The notes beneath the pieces were generated by a model, which was given only the letters and a program-made list of their open reading frames with translations, was not told the origin of the DNA and did not search any database. A stretch of DNA of 64,000 nucleotides from JBCCQL01 sp039414355 (GTDB lineage Bacteria; Planctomycetota; Planctomycetia; Pirellulales; Lacipirellulaceae): NCBI GenBank assembly GCA_039414355.1, contig JBCDJN010000002.1:73076-137075 (forward strand), in the 5' to 3' direction. This document shows positions 25,439-34,560 of this stretch, in pieces. Positions within the stretch are counted from its first letter, which is position 1; each line of letters starts with the position of its first letter. Both the position numbers and the translations under genes were made by a program.

Positions 25439-26442
25439 GCCGAACCCGGCGCCCGGTCCGTCATCAGCTCGCGCATCACGCCGTCGTAGCCCTTCGTGAC
25501 GTGGGCCGTAGAGCGGTAGTGCTCGTCGTCCATCAGTTCGCGGTGCAGCTCGGCGAGTCTTGGGCCCGGCACGCTGGGGAAGAGGTGGTGCTCCAGGTGG
25601 TAGTTGACGCCCACCGGGGAGATGAAGAGCCGCTCCCACCAGCGGGGGAGCACCGTCCGCGTGGCGCGGATCTCCTCGGCGTTGTCCACGCCGATGTGCT
25701 CGGCCGTGGCCCGGATGCGCATCGAGAGGTTCACCACCGTCAGCCCCGGCAGCAGGTAGACCGCCACCACCGCCGCCGCCTGCCACGGCGCGGTGGAGAA
25801 CCACCAGCCGAACAGCGCGTAAACCGCCGCGATGTTGAGCACATAGATGATGCGTGTGTGAAGCGGGAACGCCGGCGTGACGGGGCCCCACAAGTGCAAC
25901 GCCGGCGACCACTGCTTGAACATCACGATGCCGCGATAAAAGTTCAGCCCGGTGAGACTCCGCACCAGCGTCCAATAAAACGCGGCGCGGGACTTCGGCC
26001 ACTCGAACCACTCGCGTTCGGTCTTCTGGGCGGCGAGGTCGGGGTCTTCGTCCGTGTTCGTGTGGCGGTGGTGGGCGAGGTGGGTCTTGCGGTACAGCCC
26101 GGTCGACATGCCGATGGGGAACGCCAGGAAGAGGTCGCTGACCAGGTCGTTCAACCACTTGGTGCGGAAGAGCGAGTAGTGCACCGCCTCGTGCACCAGC
26201 ACGCCCATCGCCACCTGCCGGGACCCCACCACCAGCCCCGCCGGGATCATCACCCACCAGTAGGGCATCCAGCAGACGAGCGTCATCGCTAGCACCAGCG
26301 GCGCCCAGACTTCGAGGATCAGCCCCACACTCCGCAGCGGCCGCACCGCCGAGAGCCGGCGGACCGTCTCTGTGTGCGGCGCCCGCGGGTATCGGGCTGT
26401 GGGAGCGATCGCGTCGGGCGAAATCTCGGCGGAGATGGTCAT
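25414..26442 (-). CDS. Membrane fatty acid desaturase
   Basis: This 342-residue integral membrane desaturase has the three histidine boxes that bind the di-iron centre: HEAVH at residues 84-88, HLAHHRH at 121-127 and HLEHH at 282-286. Hydrophobic segments flank them (VWAPLVLAMTLVCWMPYWWV, GWWFSTAPWQAAAVVAVYLL). It would insert a double bond into lipid acyl chains; regiospecificity cannot be read from sequence. The start MTISAEISPD at 26442 is clear. The last seven codons and the stop lie in an intergenic-type repeat, so the natural C-terminus may have been replaced. It is divergent from the Gfo/Idh/MocA gene. Confidence 0.92.
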   Translation of the reverse strand: MTISAEISPDAIAPTARYPRAPHTETVRRLSAVRPLRSVGLILEVWAPLVLAMTLVCWMPYWWVMIPAGLVVGSRQVAMGVLVHEAVHYSLFRTKWLNDLVSDLFLAFPIGMSTGLYRKTHLAHHRHTNTDEDPDLAAQKTEREWFEWPKSRAAFYWTLVRSLTGLNFYRGIVMFKQWSPALHLWGPVTPAFPLHTRIIYVLNIAAVYALFGWWFSTAPWQAAAVVAVYLLPGLTVVNLSMRIRATAEHIGVDNAEEIRATRTVLPRWWERLFISPVGVNYHLEHHLFPSVPGPRLAELHRELMDDEHYRSTAHVTKGYDGVMRELMTDRAPGSATVGGSGG

Positions 26443-26650
26443 GCGGGTTCAATCCGGGGGAGTGCCGCCTGTGATAGTAACCCACGGCGATGGTAAACTC
26501 ACGTGGCGAGGATCGCTCGGCGAAGCGAACGCCATCTGCCCACCTCGCTCCCGATCAGAATCGGAAGAGGGGAAGGATGCCGGCCAGCCGCGGGCACGCC
26601 TTTCGCCTTTCCCAACACGCCGCAAGAGCCAGCGAGCACGGACTAAAACA

Positions 26651-27739
26651 ATGGCAAGTTCTCCCCTTCGCGTCCTCGTCGTCGGCTGCGGCCACATGGG
26701 CGGCTCCCACGCCCGGGCTTACTACGCGCTTGATGGCTACGAGCTCGCCGGTCTAGTGGACCGCACCGGGCGCCGCAGCAAGCCGCTGGCGGAGACGGTC
26801 GGCAACCCGCCGCTGTTCACCGACTACCACGCTGCCCTTGCCGAGACCAAGCCGGACGTCGTCTCCATCAACACCTACCCCGGCACCCACGCGGAGTTTG
26901 CGCTCGCCGCCATCGAGGCGGGCTGCCACGTCTTCGTCGAGAAGCCCATCGCCCCCACCGTGGAAGAAGCCCAACGCGTGGTCGACGCCGCGGCGGCCGC
27001 GGGCCGCAAGCTGGTCGTTGGCTACATCCTCCGCGTGCATCCCTCGTGGACCAAGTTCATCGAGCTCGCCCAGGGCCTGGGTAAGCCGCTGGTGATGCGG
27101 ATGAACCTCAACCAGCAGAGCCAGGGCGAGAACTGGCAGACGCACCAGAAGCTCATCGAGGCGATGAACCCCATCGTCGACTGCGGCGTGCACTACGTTG
27201 ACGTCATGTGCCTGATGACCGGCGCCAAGCCGGTGCGTGTCTCGGCGATCGAGGCCCGGCTCACTGACGACATCGCCCCCGGCCGCGTCAACTACGGCAT
27301 GCTCCAAGTGGCGTTCGACGACGGCTCGGTCGGTTGGTACGAAGCGGGCTGGGGGCCGATGATGAGCGAGACCGCGTTCTTCATCAAAGACGTGGTGGGG
27401 CCGAAGGGCTCGGTGAGCATCGCCGGTCACAAGTCGAGCCGCGAAGACGACGGCGCCGGCAGCGACAACGTGGACGATCACACCAAGACCGAAGCGCTGC
27501 TCGTGCACCACAGCGAGCTGAACGCCGAAGGAACCTTCGCCAAGGCGGACGATGTGATCAACCTGGCCGACGAGCCAACGCACGACGACCTCTGCCGCCG
27601 CGAGCAGGAGCTGCTGCTGGATGCGATCCACAACAACCGCGACCTCACCGATCACTGGCGGGACGCGGTCAACAGCCTCCGCATCGTGCTGGCGGCGGAC
27701 GAGTCGGCCAGCACCGGCAAGACGGTGGAACTCACGTGA
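26651..27739 (+). CDS. Gfo/Idh/MocA-family oxidoreductase
   Basis: This 362-residue NAD(P)-dependent sugar dehydrogenase-type protein starts at the ATG at 26651. The Rossmann loop is VVGCGHMGGSHARAYYAL, and the family signature EKPIAPTVEEA (about residues 97-107) has the conserved EKP lysine. The C-terminal half has NPIVDCGVHYVDVMCLMTGA with the conserved Asp and His. The substrate is probably a sugar or inositol derivative. The next gene starts inside its stop codon, so the two are coupled, and a deoxysugar catabolic pair lies further downstream. No Shine-Dalgarno is visible upstream. The 208 bases before it (26443-26650) show nothing else. Confidence 0.9.
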   Translation: MASSPLRVLVVGCGHMGGSHARAYYALDGYELAGLVDRTGRRSKPLAETVGNPPLFTDYHAALAETKPDVVSINTYPGTHAEFALAAIEAGCHVFVEKPIAPTVEEAQRVVDAAAAAGRKLVVGYILRVHPSWTKFIELAQGLGKPLVMRMNLNQQSQGENWQTHQKLIEAMNPIVDCGVHYVDVMCLMTGAKPVRVSAIEARLTDDIAPGRVNYGMLQVAFDDGSVGWYEAGWGPMMSETAFFIKDVVGPKGSVSIAGHKSSREDDGAGSDNVDDHTKTEALLVHHSELNAEGTFAKADDVINLADEPTHDDLCRREQELLLDAIHNNRDLTDHWRDAVNSLRIVLAADESASTGKTVELT

Positions 27740-28944
27740 GCCGAGCGTCGACGAAAGCCCGATCGCTCGCCGTCGCTGTTGCTGCGCTGACGGTGCTGCA
27801 TCCAGCCACCGCTGCGGGCGACATCTTCACCGACCTGATCGTCTTCGGGGACAGCCTCTCCGACTCCGGCAACACGCAGTACACCACCAGCACCGGATTC
27901 CTCGGCCTGTTCGCGCCGGACACGCCCGGCGACGCCTACTTCGAGGGCCGCTTCTCCAACGGCTTGGTTTGGACCGATTGGGCGTCGCGCGTGCTCACGC
28001 CGAGCGACCCCATTTCGCCCCAGCGGACCGGCGGCGACAACTTCGCCTTCGGCGGCGCTCGGACCGAGGGGACCGACTTTCTTACCGACATCTACATCGA
28101 TGATCTGGTAACGCAGATCGACACGTTCCAGGCGGATCGGACCGGCGACCCCGACGCGCTCTATACGCTGCTGATCGGCGCCAACGACTTCTTCAACGAT
28201 AACGCCTCTGGCACGCCGGTCGCGCAGCTCGACTTCAACACGCCCGCCCAGCGTGTCGGCGCCGCGCTGCAGGACTTGTACAACGAGGGCGCCCGCAACT
28301 TCCTGCTGCTCAACCTGCCGTGGATCGGGCTCACGCCTTCGTACAACGGCAACGCTACCGAGGCGGCCGCGTGGAACACACTCTCGCAGGACTACAACGC
28401 CCAGCTCGCCAGCCAAGCCGATCAGTTCCGCCTAGCGAACGCCGACGCGGTGCTGTTTGAGCTCGACACGGCCGGCCTCTTGAACAACACCATCGCAAAC
28501 GCCACCGAGCTCGGCTTCACCAACCTCACGGACTCGGCGGCCCCGGGCCTGGAGCCGGGCGACAACGGGTACGACCCCTCGCAGATCGTCCCGAACCCCG
28601 ATGAGTACGTCTTCTACGACGGCGTCCACCCCACCGCCCGCGTGCACAAGCTGCTCGGCTTCGCCGCGGTGCGGGCCGTTGTGCCGACGGGCGACTTCAA
28701 CGTGGACGGCGAGGTGACCATCGCGGACTACGAGTTCTGGCGGGATAACTTCGGCTCGACCGAACTGCTCGAAGCCGACGCCAACGGCAACGGCGTCGTC
28801 GACACGGGCGACTACACCATCTGGCGAGACGCCTTCGCCGCCGCCGCGCCCGCCTCGGCGCCCGAGCCCACCGCCGCCGGCTTGCTCGCCGCTGTGTCGT
28901 TCATCCTCGCCAGCGGTCGCCGCCGTTCTACGTCGACCGACTAA
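27736..28944 (+). CDS. Secreted GDSL esterase/lipase with dockerin-like repeats and PEP-CTERM tail
   Basis: The protein has 402 residues from a GTG at 27736 that overlaps the preceding stop codon by 4 bases. After a signal peptide (SLAVAVAALTVLHPATAAG) comes a GDSL hydrolase domain: block I VFGDSLSDSGN with Ser40, then GGDNFAFGGAR, LIGANDFF and the catalytic DGVHPT with Asp295 and His298. Two dockerin-like loops follow (FNVDGEVTIADYEFWRDNFG, NGNGVVDTGDYTIWRD), then PEP, a hydrophobic helix and GRRR. It should deacylate an extracellular ester, perhaps on a polysaccharide. Coupling to a sugar dehydrogenase gene and exosortase-type sorting both point to carbohydrate breakdown. Confidence 0.92.
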   Translation: MSRASTKARSLAVAVAALTVLHPATAAGDIFTDLIVFGDSLSDSGNTQYTTSTGFLGLFAPDTPGDAYFEGRFSNGLVWTDWASRVLTPSDPISPQRTGGDNFAFGGARTEGTDFLTDIYIDDLVTQIDTFQADRTGDPDALYTLLIGANDFFNDNASGTPVAQLDFNTPAQRVGAALQDLYNEGARNFLLLNLPWIGLTPSYNGNATEAAAWNTLSQDYNAQLASQADQFRLANADAVLFELDTAGLLNNTIANATELGFTNLTDSAAPGLEPGDNGYDPSQIVPNPDEYVFYDGVHPTARVHKLLGFAAVRAVVPTGDFNVDGEVTIADYEFWRDNFGSTELLEADANGNGVVDTGDYTIWRDAFAAAAPASAPEPTAAGLLAAVSFILASGRRRSTSTD

Positions 28945-28974
28945 CCAGCAACGCGAGCAAGGCAACGAACGAAC

Positions 28975-30285
28975 GTGACCGCCGACCCAAAGATTCTCGG
29001 CTACGAGGTCATCGACCTCCGCTTCCCAACGTCCGACCACGCCGCCGGCTCCGACGCCATGCACGGCGATCCGGACTACTCGGCGGCGTACGTGGTGCTG
29101 CAGACCAGCGACGATTCGCTGAAGGGTTACGGGCTCACCTTCACGCTTGGCCGCGGCACCGATCTCTGCGTGGCGGCGGCGCGGACACTGTGCGAGATGA
29201 CCGTCGGCACGACGCTCCGCGAGATCACCAGCGACTTCGCCGGCTACTGGCGCCGGCTGACCAGCGAGTCGCAGTTCCGCTGGCTCGGCCCCGAGAAGGG
29301 CGTGGTGCACCTGGCCACCGCCGCGGTGGTGAACGCCGTTTGGGACCTCTGGGCCCGGGCCGAGGGCAAGCCGGTCTGGAAGCTCGCCACGGACCTCACG
29401 CCTGAGGAGCTCGTCAGCCTGATCGACTTCCGCTACCTGGGCAACGCGCTCACCCCCGGCGACGCGCTGCGGATCCTCGAAGCGAACGAGCCGACCAAGC
29501 ACCAGCGTGAGCAAGAGCTGCTCGAACGCGGCTTCCCTGCCTACACCACTTCCGCCGGTTGGCTCGGCTACTCCGACGATCGGATCCGCCGCCTCTGCCG
29601 CGAGGCGCTCGCCGACGGCTGGGACACGTTCAAGCTCAAGGTTGGCGCCGACCTGGAAGACGACCGCCGCCGCGCCGCGATCATCCGCGAGGAGATCGGC
29701 CCCGACCGGCGGCTGATGGTCGACGCTAACCAGCGGTGGGAAGTGGACGAGGCGATCGCCTGGGTTAAGCAGCTCGCGGAGTTCAACCTCTGGTGGGTCG
29801 AGGAGCCCACGGCGCCGGACGACGCGGTGGCCCACGCCGAGATCGCCCGCGGCATCGCTCCCATCGGCGTGGCCACGGGCGAGCAGTGCCACAACCGGGT
29901 GCTGTTCAAGCAGCTGCTGCAGCTGGAAGCCATCTCGTTCTGCCAGATCGATTCGTGCCGGCTGGGGGGCGTCAACGAGGTGCTGGCGGTTATGCTCATG
30001 GCCAAGAAGTTCGGCGTGCCCGTCTGCCCGCACGCGGGCGGCGTGGGGCTGTGCGAGTACGTGAGCCACCTGATCATGATCGACTACACCCGCATCGGCG
30101 CCAGCCTCGACGACCGCGTCTGCGAGTTCGTCGATCACCTGCACGAGCACTTCGTCGATCCCTGCCAAGTGGCGGGCGGACGCTACCTGCCCCCAACCGC
30201 GCCGGGCTACAGCGCCGAGATCAAACCAGACACCCTCGCCGACTACCGCTACCCCGACGGGCCGGTGTGGCGAAGCAAGAAATAG
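28975..30285 (+). CDS. L-fuconate dehydratase (enolase superfamily)
   Basis: The protein has 436 residues from a GTG at 28975, the usual length of fuconate dehydratase. N-terminal features fit that subgroup (EVIDLRFPTSDHAAGSDAMH). Catalytic pieces of the mandelate-racemase class are visible: KxK in TFKLKVGAD, metal ligands in MVDANQRW, WWVEEPTAPDD and ATGEQCHNR, and the general-base His in VCPHAGGVGLCE. It removes water from L-fuconate to give 2-keto-3-deoxy-L-fuconate. A close relative acting on another acid sugar cannot be excluded. It starts 30 bases after the GDSL gene, and the FAH-family gene downstream supports the pathway. Confidence 0.88.
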   Translation: MTADPKILGYEVIDLRFPTSDHAAGSDAMHGDPDYSAAYVVLQTSDDSLKGYGLTFTLGRGTDLCVAAARTLCEMTVGTTLREITSDFAGYWRRLTSESQFRWLGPEKGVVHLATAAVVNAVWDLWARAEGKPVWKLATDLTPEELVSLIDFRYLGNALTPGDALRILEANEPTKHQREQELLERGFPAYTTSAGWLGYSDDRIRRLCREALADGWDTFKLKVGADLEDDRRRAAIIREEIGPDRRLMVDANQRWEVDEAIAWVKQLAEFNLWWVEEPTAPDDAVAHAEIARGIAPIGVATGEQCHNRVLFKQLLQLEAISFCQIDSCRLGGVNEVLAVMLMAKKFGVPVCPHAGGVGLCEYVSHLIMIDYTRIGASLDDRVCEFVDHLHEHFVDPCQVAGGRYLPPTAPGYSAEIKPDTLADYRYPDGPVWRSKK

Positions 30286-30352
30286 GTCGTGTTGACTTCG
30301 CTCTCAGTTGTTCTTCGAACGGACGCACCACGCATCGAATCAAAGGCGGTCA

Positions 30353-30417
30353 GCGATCAGCATTCAGCTGTCAGCCACGAAACGGAAGCTGATGGCTGAC
30401 CGCTGAACGCTGATCGC
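30353..30417. repeat. Palindromic repeat (REP-like) between two catabolic genes
   Basis: Two 25-base arms (GCGATCAGCATTCAGCTGTC onward, and its inverted copy ending GAACGCTGATCGC) differ at only two positions and flank a 15-base spacer. Each arm is itself built from TCAGC-type pentamers. The form is like dispersed intergenic palindromes seen in many bacteria. It could form a large hairpin in the mRNA between the fuconate dehydratase and FAH-family genes. Confidence 0.75.
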
Positions 30418-30468
30418 CCGCCGAAGTCAACGTTCTCGCCCGCCAACACGCTCAAGAAGGAACCACCA

Positions 30469-31314
30469 ATGAAGCTGCTACGCTACGGCAACCCCGGCGA
30501 AGAGAAGCCCGGATTGTTGGACGCCGATGGCGTGATCCGTTCGCTCGAAGGCGTCATTGACGACGTCGCCGGCGACGCGCTGTTGCCCGCGACCATGGAG
30601 AAACTGGCGGCGGTCGATCCCGCGAGCCTGCCCGCGGTCAAAGGCAATCCGCGTCTCGGCCCCTGCGTGGCGGGCACCGGCAAGTTCCTCTGCATCGGCC
30701 TCAACTACGCCGACCACGCCGCCGAAAGCGGCATGGAGCTGCCGCCCGAGCCGGTGCTGTTCATGAAGGCCACCAGCGCCATCGTGGGGCCGAACGACGA
30801 CGTGGAGATCCCCCGCGGCTCCAACAAGACCGACTGGGAGGTGGAGCTCGGCGTAGTGATCGGCCAGACCGCCAAGCACGTCACCGAAGCGGACGCCCTG
30901 AAGCACGTCGCCGGCTACTGCGTGGTGAACGACCTCTCGGAACGCGAGTTCCAGCTCGAGCGCGCCGGCCAGTGGGTCAAGGGCAAGAGCTGCGACACGT
31001 TCGCCCCCATCGGTCCGTACCTGGTCACGCCCGACGAGGTGGCCGACCCGCAGGACCTTTCGCTGTGGCTCGAAGTGGACGGCCACCGCTATCAGAATGG
31101 GTCGACTAAGACCATGGTTTTCGGCGTGGCCCACCTGGTGAGCTACCTCAGCCGGTTCATGTCGCTCCACCCGGGCGACATCATCTCCACCGGCACCCCA
31201 CCGGGCGTCGGCCTGGGCCAAGACCCGCCGACCTACCTAAAGCCGGGCCAGACTATGCGGCTCGGGATCGAAGGCCTCGGCGAGCAAGAGCAACGCACCG
31301 TGGCTTGCGCGTGA
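30469..31314 (+). CDS. Fumarylacetoacetate hydrolase (FAH)-family protein
   Basis: This 281-residue protein starts at the ATG at 30469 with AAGAAGG upstream. The FAH domain is clear: CIGLNYADHAAESGMELPPE, VLFMKATSAIVGPND, then metal-site acidic residues in DWEVELGVVIG, and ISTGTPPGVGLGQDPPTYLK. Such proteins cleave or hydrate 2-oxo acids. Beside L-fuconate dehydratase the most likely role is cleavage of 2,4-didehydro-3-deoxy-L-fuconate to pyruvate and L-lactate, the last step of the non-phosphorylative route; ureidoglycolate lyase-like annotation is an alternative. Genes for fucose dehydrogenase and the keto-deoxyfuconate dehydrogenase are not evident here. Confidence 0.88.
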   Translation: MKLLRYGNPGEEKPGLLDADGVIRSLEGVIDDVAGDALLPATMEKLAAVDPASLPAVKGNPRLGPCVAGTGKFLCIGLNYADHAAESGMELPPEPVLFMKATSAIVGPNDDVEIPRGSNKTDWEVELGVVIGQTAKHVTEADALKHVAGYCVVNDLSEREFQLERAGQWVKGKSCDTFAPIGPYLVTPDEVADPQDLSLWLEVDGHRYQNGSTKTMVFGVAHLVSYLSRFMSLHPGDIISTGTPPGVGLGQDPPTYLKPGQTMRLGIEGLGEQEQRTVACA

Positions 31315-31349
31315 AAACGCGGGCGGCCGAGCTGCTAGAGTACGCAACC

Positions 31350-34298
31350 ATGAGTGACACGCCGACGCCGTCGCCCGATTCCTCTGAGCTGCCAACCCTG
31401 GACCAGCCGCCCGGCACCGCCGGCGAAGACCTGCCCACCCTCGCGGCCAAGTCTGGATCGATTGAAGCTGTCGGCGAGGAAGGCGAGTTCCCTAAGCGGT
31501 TTGGCGACTACGAGCTTCTGGGCGAGATCGCCCGCGGCGGCATGGGCGTGGTCTACCGTGCGAATCAGGTCAGCTTGAGCCGGCCGGTTGCGCTCAAGAT
31601 GATCCTGGCGGGCGACTTCGCCTCGTCGATCGAGGTGCAGCGCTTCCACGCCGAAGCGGAGGCGGCCGCGGGGCTCGACCACTCGGGCATCGTGCCCATC
31701 TACGACATCGGTCGCGAAGAGGGCCGCCACTACTTCTCGATGAAACTCATTGACGGCGAGTCGCTCTCCCGAGCGGCCCGGAGCGTGGCGGGGGACCAGC
31801 GCGCGGCGGCCGAGCTGATGGTGAAGATCGCCGGCGCCATCCACCACGCGCACCAGCGGGGCATCCTCCACCGCGACCTGAAGCCGGGCAACATCCTCAT
31901 CGATGGCGAGGGCGAGCCCCACGTCACGGACTTCGGCCTCGCCCGGCAGGTAGAGTCCGAAAGCGACCTCACCCGCACCGGCGCCGTTCTCGGCACACCC
32001 GCCTACATGCCGCCGGAACAGGCCCAGGGTGACCGACAGATCACCACCGCGGCGGACATCTACAGCCTGGGCGCCATCCTCTACGAACTGCTCACCGGCC
32101 GGCCGCCGTTCAAGGCGAAGAACGCGGTGGAAACCGTTCTTCAAGTCATCAGCGAGCCGCCCAAGCCGCCGCGTGAGATCAACGCATCCATCGATCGCAC
32201 GCTGGAGCTGATCTGCCTGAAGTGCCTTGCAAAGGACCCGGCGGAGCGCTACGGATCGGCCGAGGCGCTGGGGTCCGACCTGCAAGCGTGGCTCGCCGGC
32301 GAGCCGGTGAGCGTCCGCCCACCGTCGGCGGCGGCGCTGGCACGGATGTGGCTCCGCCAGAACTTCGGCGGCGCCGCGTGGATGCTGGTGCTGGGCGTTG
32401 CGTTTGGGGTGGCGCTGGGAGTCGTTGTCTGGTTTGCCACGATTCAAACCAACATCCCCGGACTGAGCACCGTTTACGACCGGCTGCCCAGCGTCGATCG
32501 GCCGTGGATGATGCGGCTGAATTGGGAGTTCTCCGACGCGCAGCGGGTTGTCTTGATCAGCGCCGGGTTCATCCTCTTCGGCTACCTGGGGCTGGCGACA
32601 TCGCTCGCCGTCCGGCCCAAGAACCGCAGCGCCGACTTCGTCTGCGGCTTGGTGACATCGGGCGTCGCAGGCCTCGCCCTCTTCGCATCGCTGTTCAGTC
32701 ACATGAGCGCGATCGGGGGCGTCAGCGAAGTCGAACCGTTGTTGTTGATGCGCGCCGCCGCGGACCCCAAAGACGGCGCGGCAGCGATGCTTGAGCAATT
32801 CCCCGACTTGGCGGACGTGCCCGAGGCGGACCGGCCCGAGTTGCTGTACCAGAAGTTCCTGGCAGAGTGCATCTCCAGAATTCCCGTCATGGTCTGGGCC
32901 GGCATGGCGCTGAGCCTGGCGATGAGCTTGGTCTGCTGCCTAGCGCAAACGGTGTTCGCCGGACCCATCGTGCGTCGTACCCGCCGGGCGTGGTGGGCCT
33001 TGCTGCTCTACTCAGAGATCGCAGTGCCGGTCACCCTCCTCTCAATCCTGCTCGCAATGTACGTGTTGGCGCCGATCACGGTCTCGATTCACTCGGCGGT
33101 CGTCAACGGGACTCGGCTTGCGGCGCTCGTCGCGTTGCTCGTGCTCGGCGCCGTCGCGGCGTGGCGACAATCGCCGGGCTGGTTGCGGGCGCCGCTGTTG
33201 GTGGCCTGGGCCGGCGTGGCGGTGTTGTTTCTCCGCTACGACTTCACCCTTGCAAACGGTGTCGGGACCAAGGTGCACAACGCGAGCGTCGCCCTGCAAC
33301 TCCTCGACGCCAATCCTGACGACGCCGGCCTGGCCATCGACGCCAGCCAGAAACTTGCGTGGGTTGGCTACTTCTGGTGGAACAACGATCGATTCAAGGA
33401 AGCCGAAGACTGGCTCCAACGGGCGGTGGAGCTGCGCGAGCCAGCCCTTCCGCGCATCGCCAATCAAGAGACCCGCAACAAGGCCCAGATTGACTTGGAG
33501 CTGTGGCAGTACCTCCGCACCCGTTGCCTTGACGAGCAGGGCGAGCATCAAGCGGCACGAAGACTGATGGAGTGGTTCTCCCCCGGCCGGCCAGAAAGCT
33601 GGTCGGCGCACGCGTCGGTGATTGTGCAGCACGTGGAGTCGATGCTCGGCGATGGCGCCCTTACGCTTGACGAGACCCCGGGTTACATCCGCGAGTACGT
33701 CGCCTTTCAGGTCAACCGCCAGAACGGCGCCGAGCTGTCGGCGCCGGCGCTTGAAGAGCGTATCATCAGCCTCGCCAGTTCGCTCGCAAACAAGCAGCCC
33801 TGGCTGATCGTCGGGCCGTTCATCATCCGAGAAGGCGAATCGCCGACCCGCACGCCGCGGCCGCCCGAAGACGACCTTGGCGCGGGCGACGAGTACCGCG
33901 ACGGCCCCCGCTCGTTCTCGTGGCGATCGGCAGAGGTCTGGTCGGGATGGTACGTCGACCTGCTGCAGACCTACGGCCGCGGCGACAACGTGGTGGCCTA
34001 CGCCAAGGCGTCGGTCTGGGTCGATGAGCCAACCGAGCTGCTCTTGGGTGAGAAGCTCAACGGCGGCGGCCGAGTCTGGCTGAACGGCGAACTCGTGACG
34101 GAATGGACCCCTTCGCACAGCAACGAGCAATGGAACTATGTCCCCGTGCAGCTCACCCGCGGCGCGAACACGGTGCTGGTAAAGGTGTGGAACACCTCGG
34201 GCGCGTGGGGGTTCAACCTCGATTTCTTCGACCAAGACCGCTGGCCGGCGGGCGTCGAGTGGCGCTCCGCAAAGAACGGCGGAGTGGCCCAAGAATAG
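31350..34298 (+). CDS. Membrane Ser/Thr protein kinase with multi-helix region and jelly-roll-like C-terminus
   Basis: This is a 982-residue Hanks-type kinase. The catalytic domain (about residues 53-315) has the Gly loop GEIARGGMG, Lys83 in VALKMI, HRDLKPGN with Asp176, DFG at 194-196 and PAYMPPEQ. About eight hydrophobic helices follow (from WMLVLGVAFGVALGVVVWF to WLRAPLLVAWAGVAVLF). A soluble helical stretch then has a TPR-like look (WWNNDRFKEAEDWLQRAVEL). The last 200 or so residues form a beta-rich domain ending RVWLNGELVTEW, LTRGANTVLVKVWNTSGAWG, like the jelly-roll sugar-binding modules of glycosidases. It may sense an extracellular carbohydrate (inference). It starts 35 bases after the FAH gene. 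The 262 bases after it show nothing clear. Confidence 0.9.
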   Translation: MSDTPTPSPDSSELPTLDQPPGTAGEDLPTLAAKSGSIEAVGEEGEFPKRFGDYELLGEIARGGMGVVYRANQVSLSRPVALKMILAGDFASSIEVQRFHAEAEAAAGLDHSGIVPIYDIGREEGRHYFSMKLIDGESLSRAARSVAGDQRAAAELMVKIAGAIHHAHQRGILHRDLKPGNILIDGEGEPHVTDFGLARQVESESDLTRTGAVLGTPAYMPPEQAQGDRQITTAADIYSLGAILYELLTGRPPFKAKNAVETVLQVISEPPKPPREINASIDRTLELICLKCLAKDPAERYGSAEALGSDLQAWLAGEPVSVRPPSAAALARMWLRQNFGGAAWMLVLGVAFGVALGVVVWFATIQTNIPGLSTVYDRLPSVDRPWMMRLNWEFSDAQRVVLISAGFILFGYLGLATSLAVRPKNRSADFVCGLVTSGVAGLALFASLFSHMSAIGGVSEVEPLLLMRAAADPKDGAAAMLEQFPDLADVPEADRPELLYQKFLAECISRIPVMVWAGMALSLAMSLVCCLAQTVFAGPIVRRTRRAWWALLLYSEIAVPVTLLSILLAMYVLAPITVSIHSAVVNGTRLAALVALLVLGAVAAWRQSPGWLRAPLLVAWAGVAVLFLRYDFTLANGVGTKVHNASVALQLLDANPDDAGLAIDASQKLAWVGYFWWNNDRFKEAEDWLQRAVELREPALPRIANQETRNKAQIDLELWQYLRTRCLDEQGEHQAARRLMEWFSPGRPESWSAHASVIVQHVESMLGDGALTLDETPGYIREYVAFQVNRQNGAELSAPALEERIISLASSLANKQPWLIVGPFIIREGESPTRTPRPPEDDLGAGDEYRDGPRSFSWRSAEVWSGWYVDLLQTYGRGDNVVAYAKASVWVDEPTELLLGEKLNGGGRVWLNGELVTEWTPSHSNEQWNYVPVQLTRGANTVLVKVWNTSGAWGFNLDFFDQDRWPAGVEWRSAKNGGVAQE

Positions 34299-34560
34299 GC
34301 TCCGTGGCCCAATTCCGGCGCGCTCAACAACGGTTCTCGAATTTTGCGTTCCGCCTGGTACGTTGACAATCGGACCAAGCCAACCGCGGCACGTCTTTGC
34401 GGTGGCGGTCGGCGTAAGTCCTTTCGATTGCCGCTCAGCGTGAGCACCGGGCGGCCAGGCCGGGCCAAGAAACCGCTCCGACGCTCGTTCGGCGAACAAA
34501 CGTCGAGGATCTTTTGCCAAGCGGCGATTTGTTGCTCGTCGTTGAGAGCCTTGCTCGTCG

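Noticed and set aside
28432..30168. 578-codon minus-strand frame opposite the GDSL and fuconate dehydratase genes
   Set aside because: It spans two well-supported plus-strand genes and has no recognisable motif.
31335..32798. 487-codon minus-strand frame opposite the kinase
   Set aside because: The plus strand encodes a complete kinase with all catalytic motifs; the antisense frame is a shadow.
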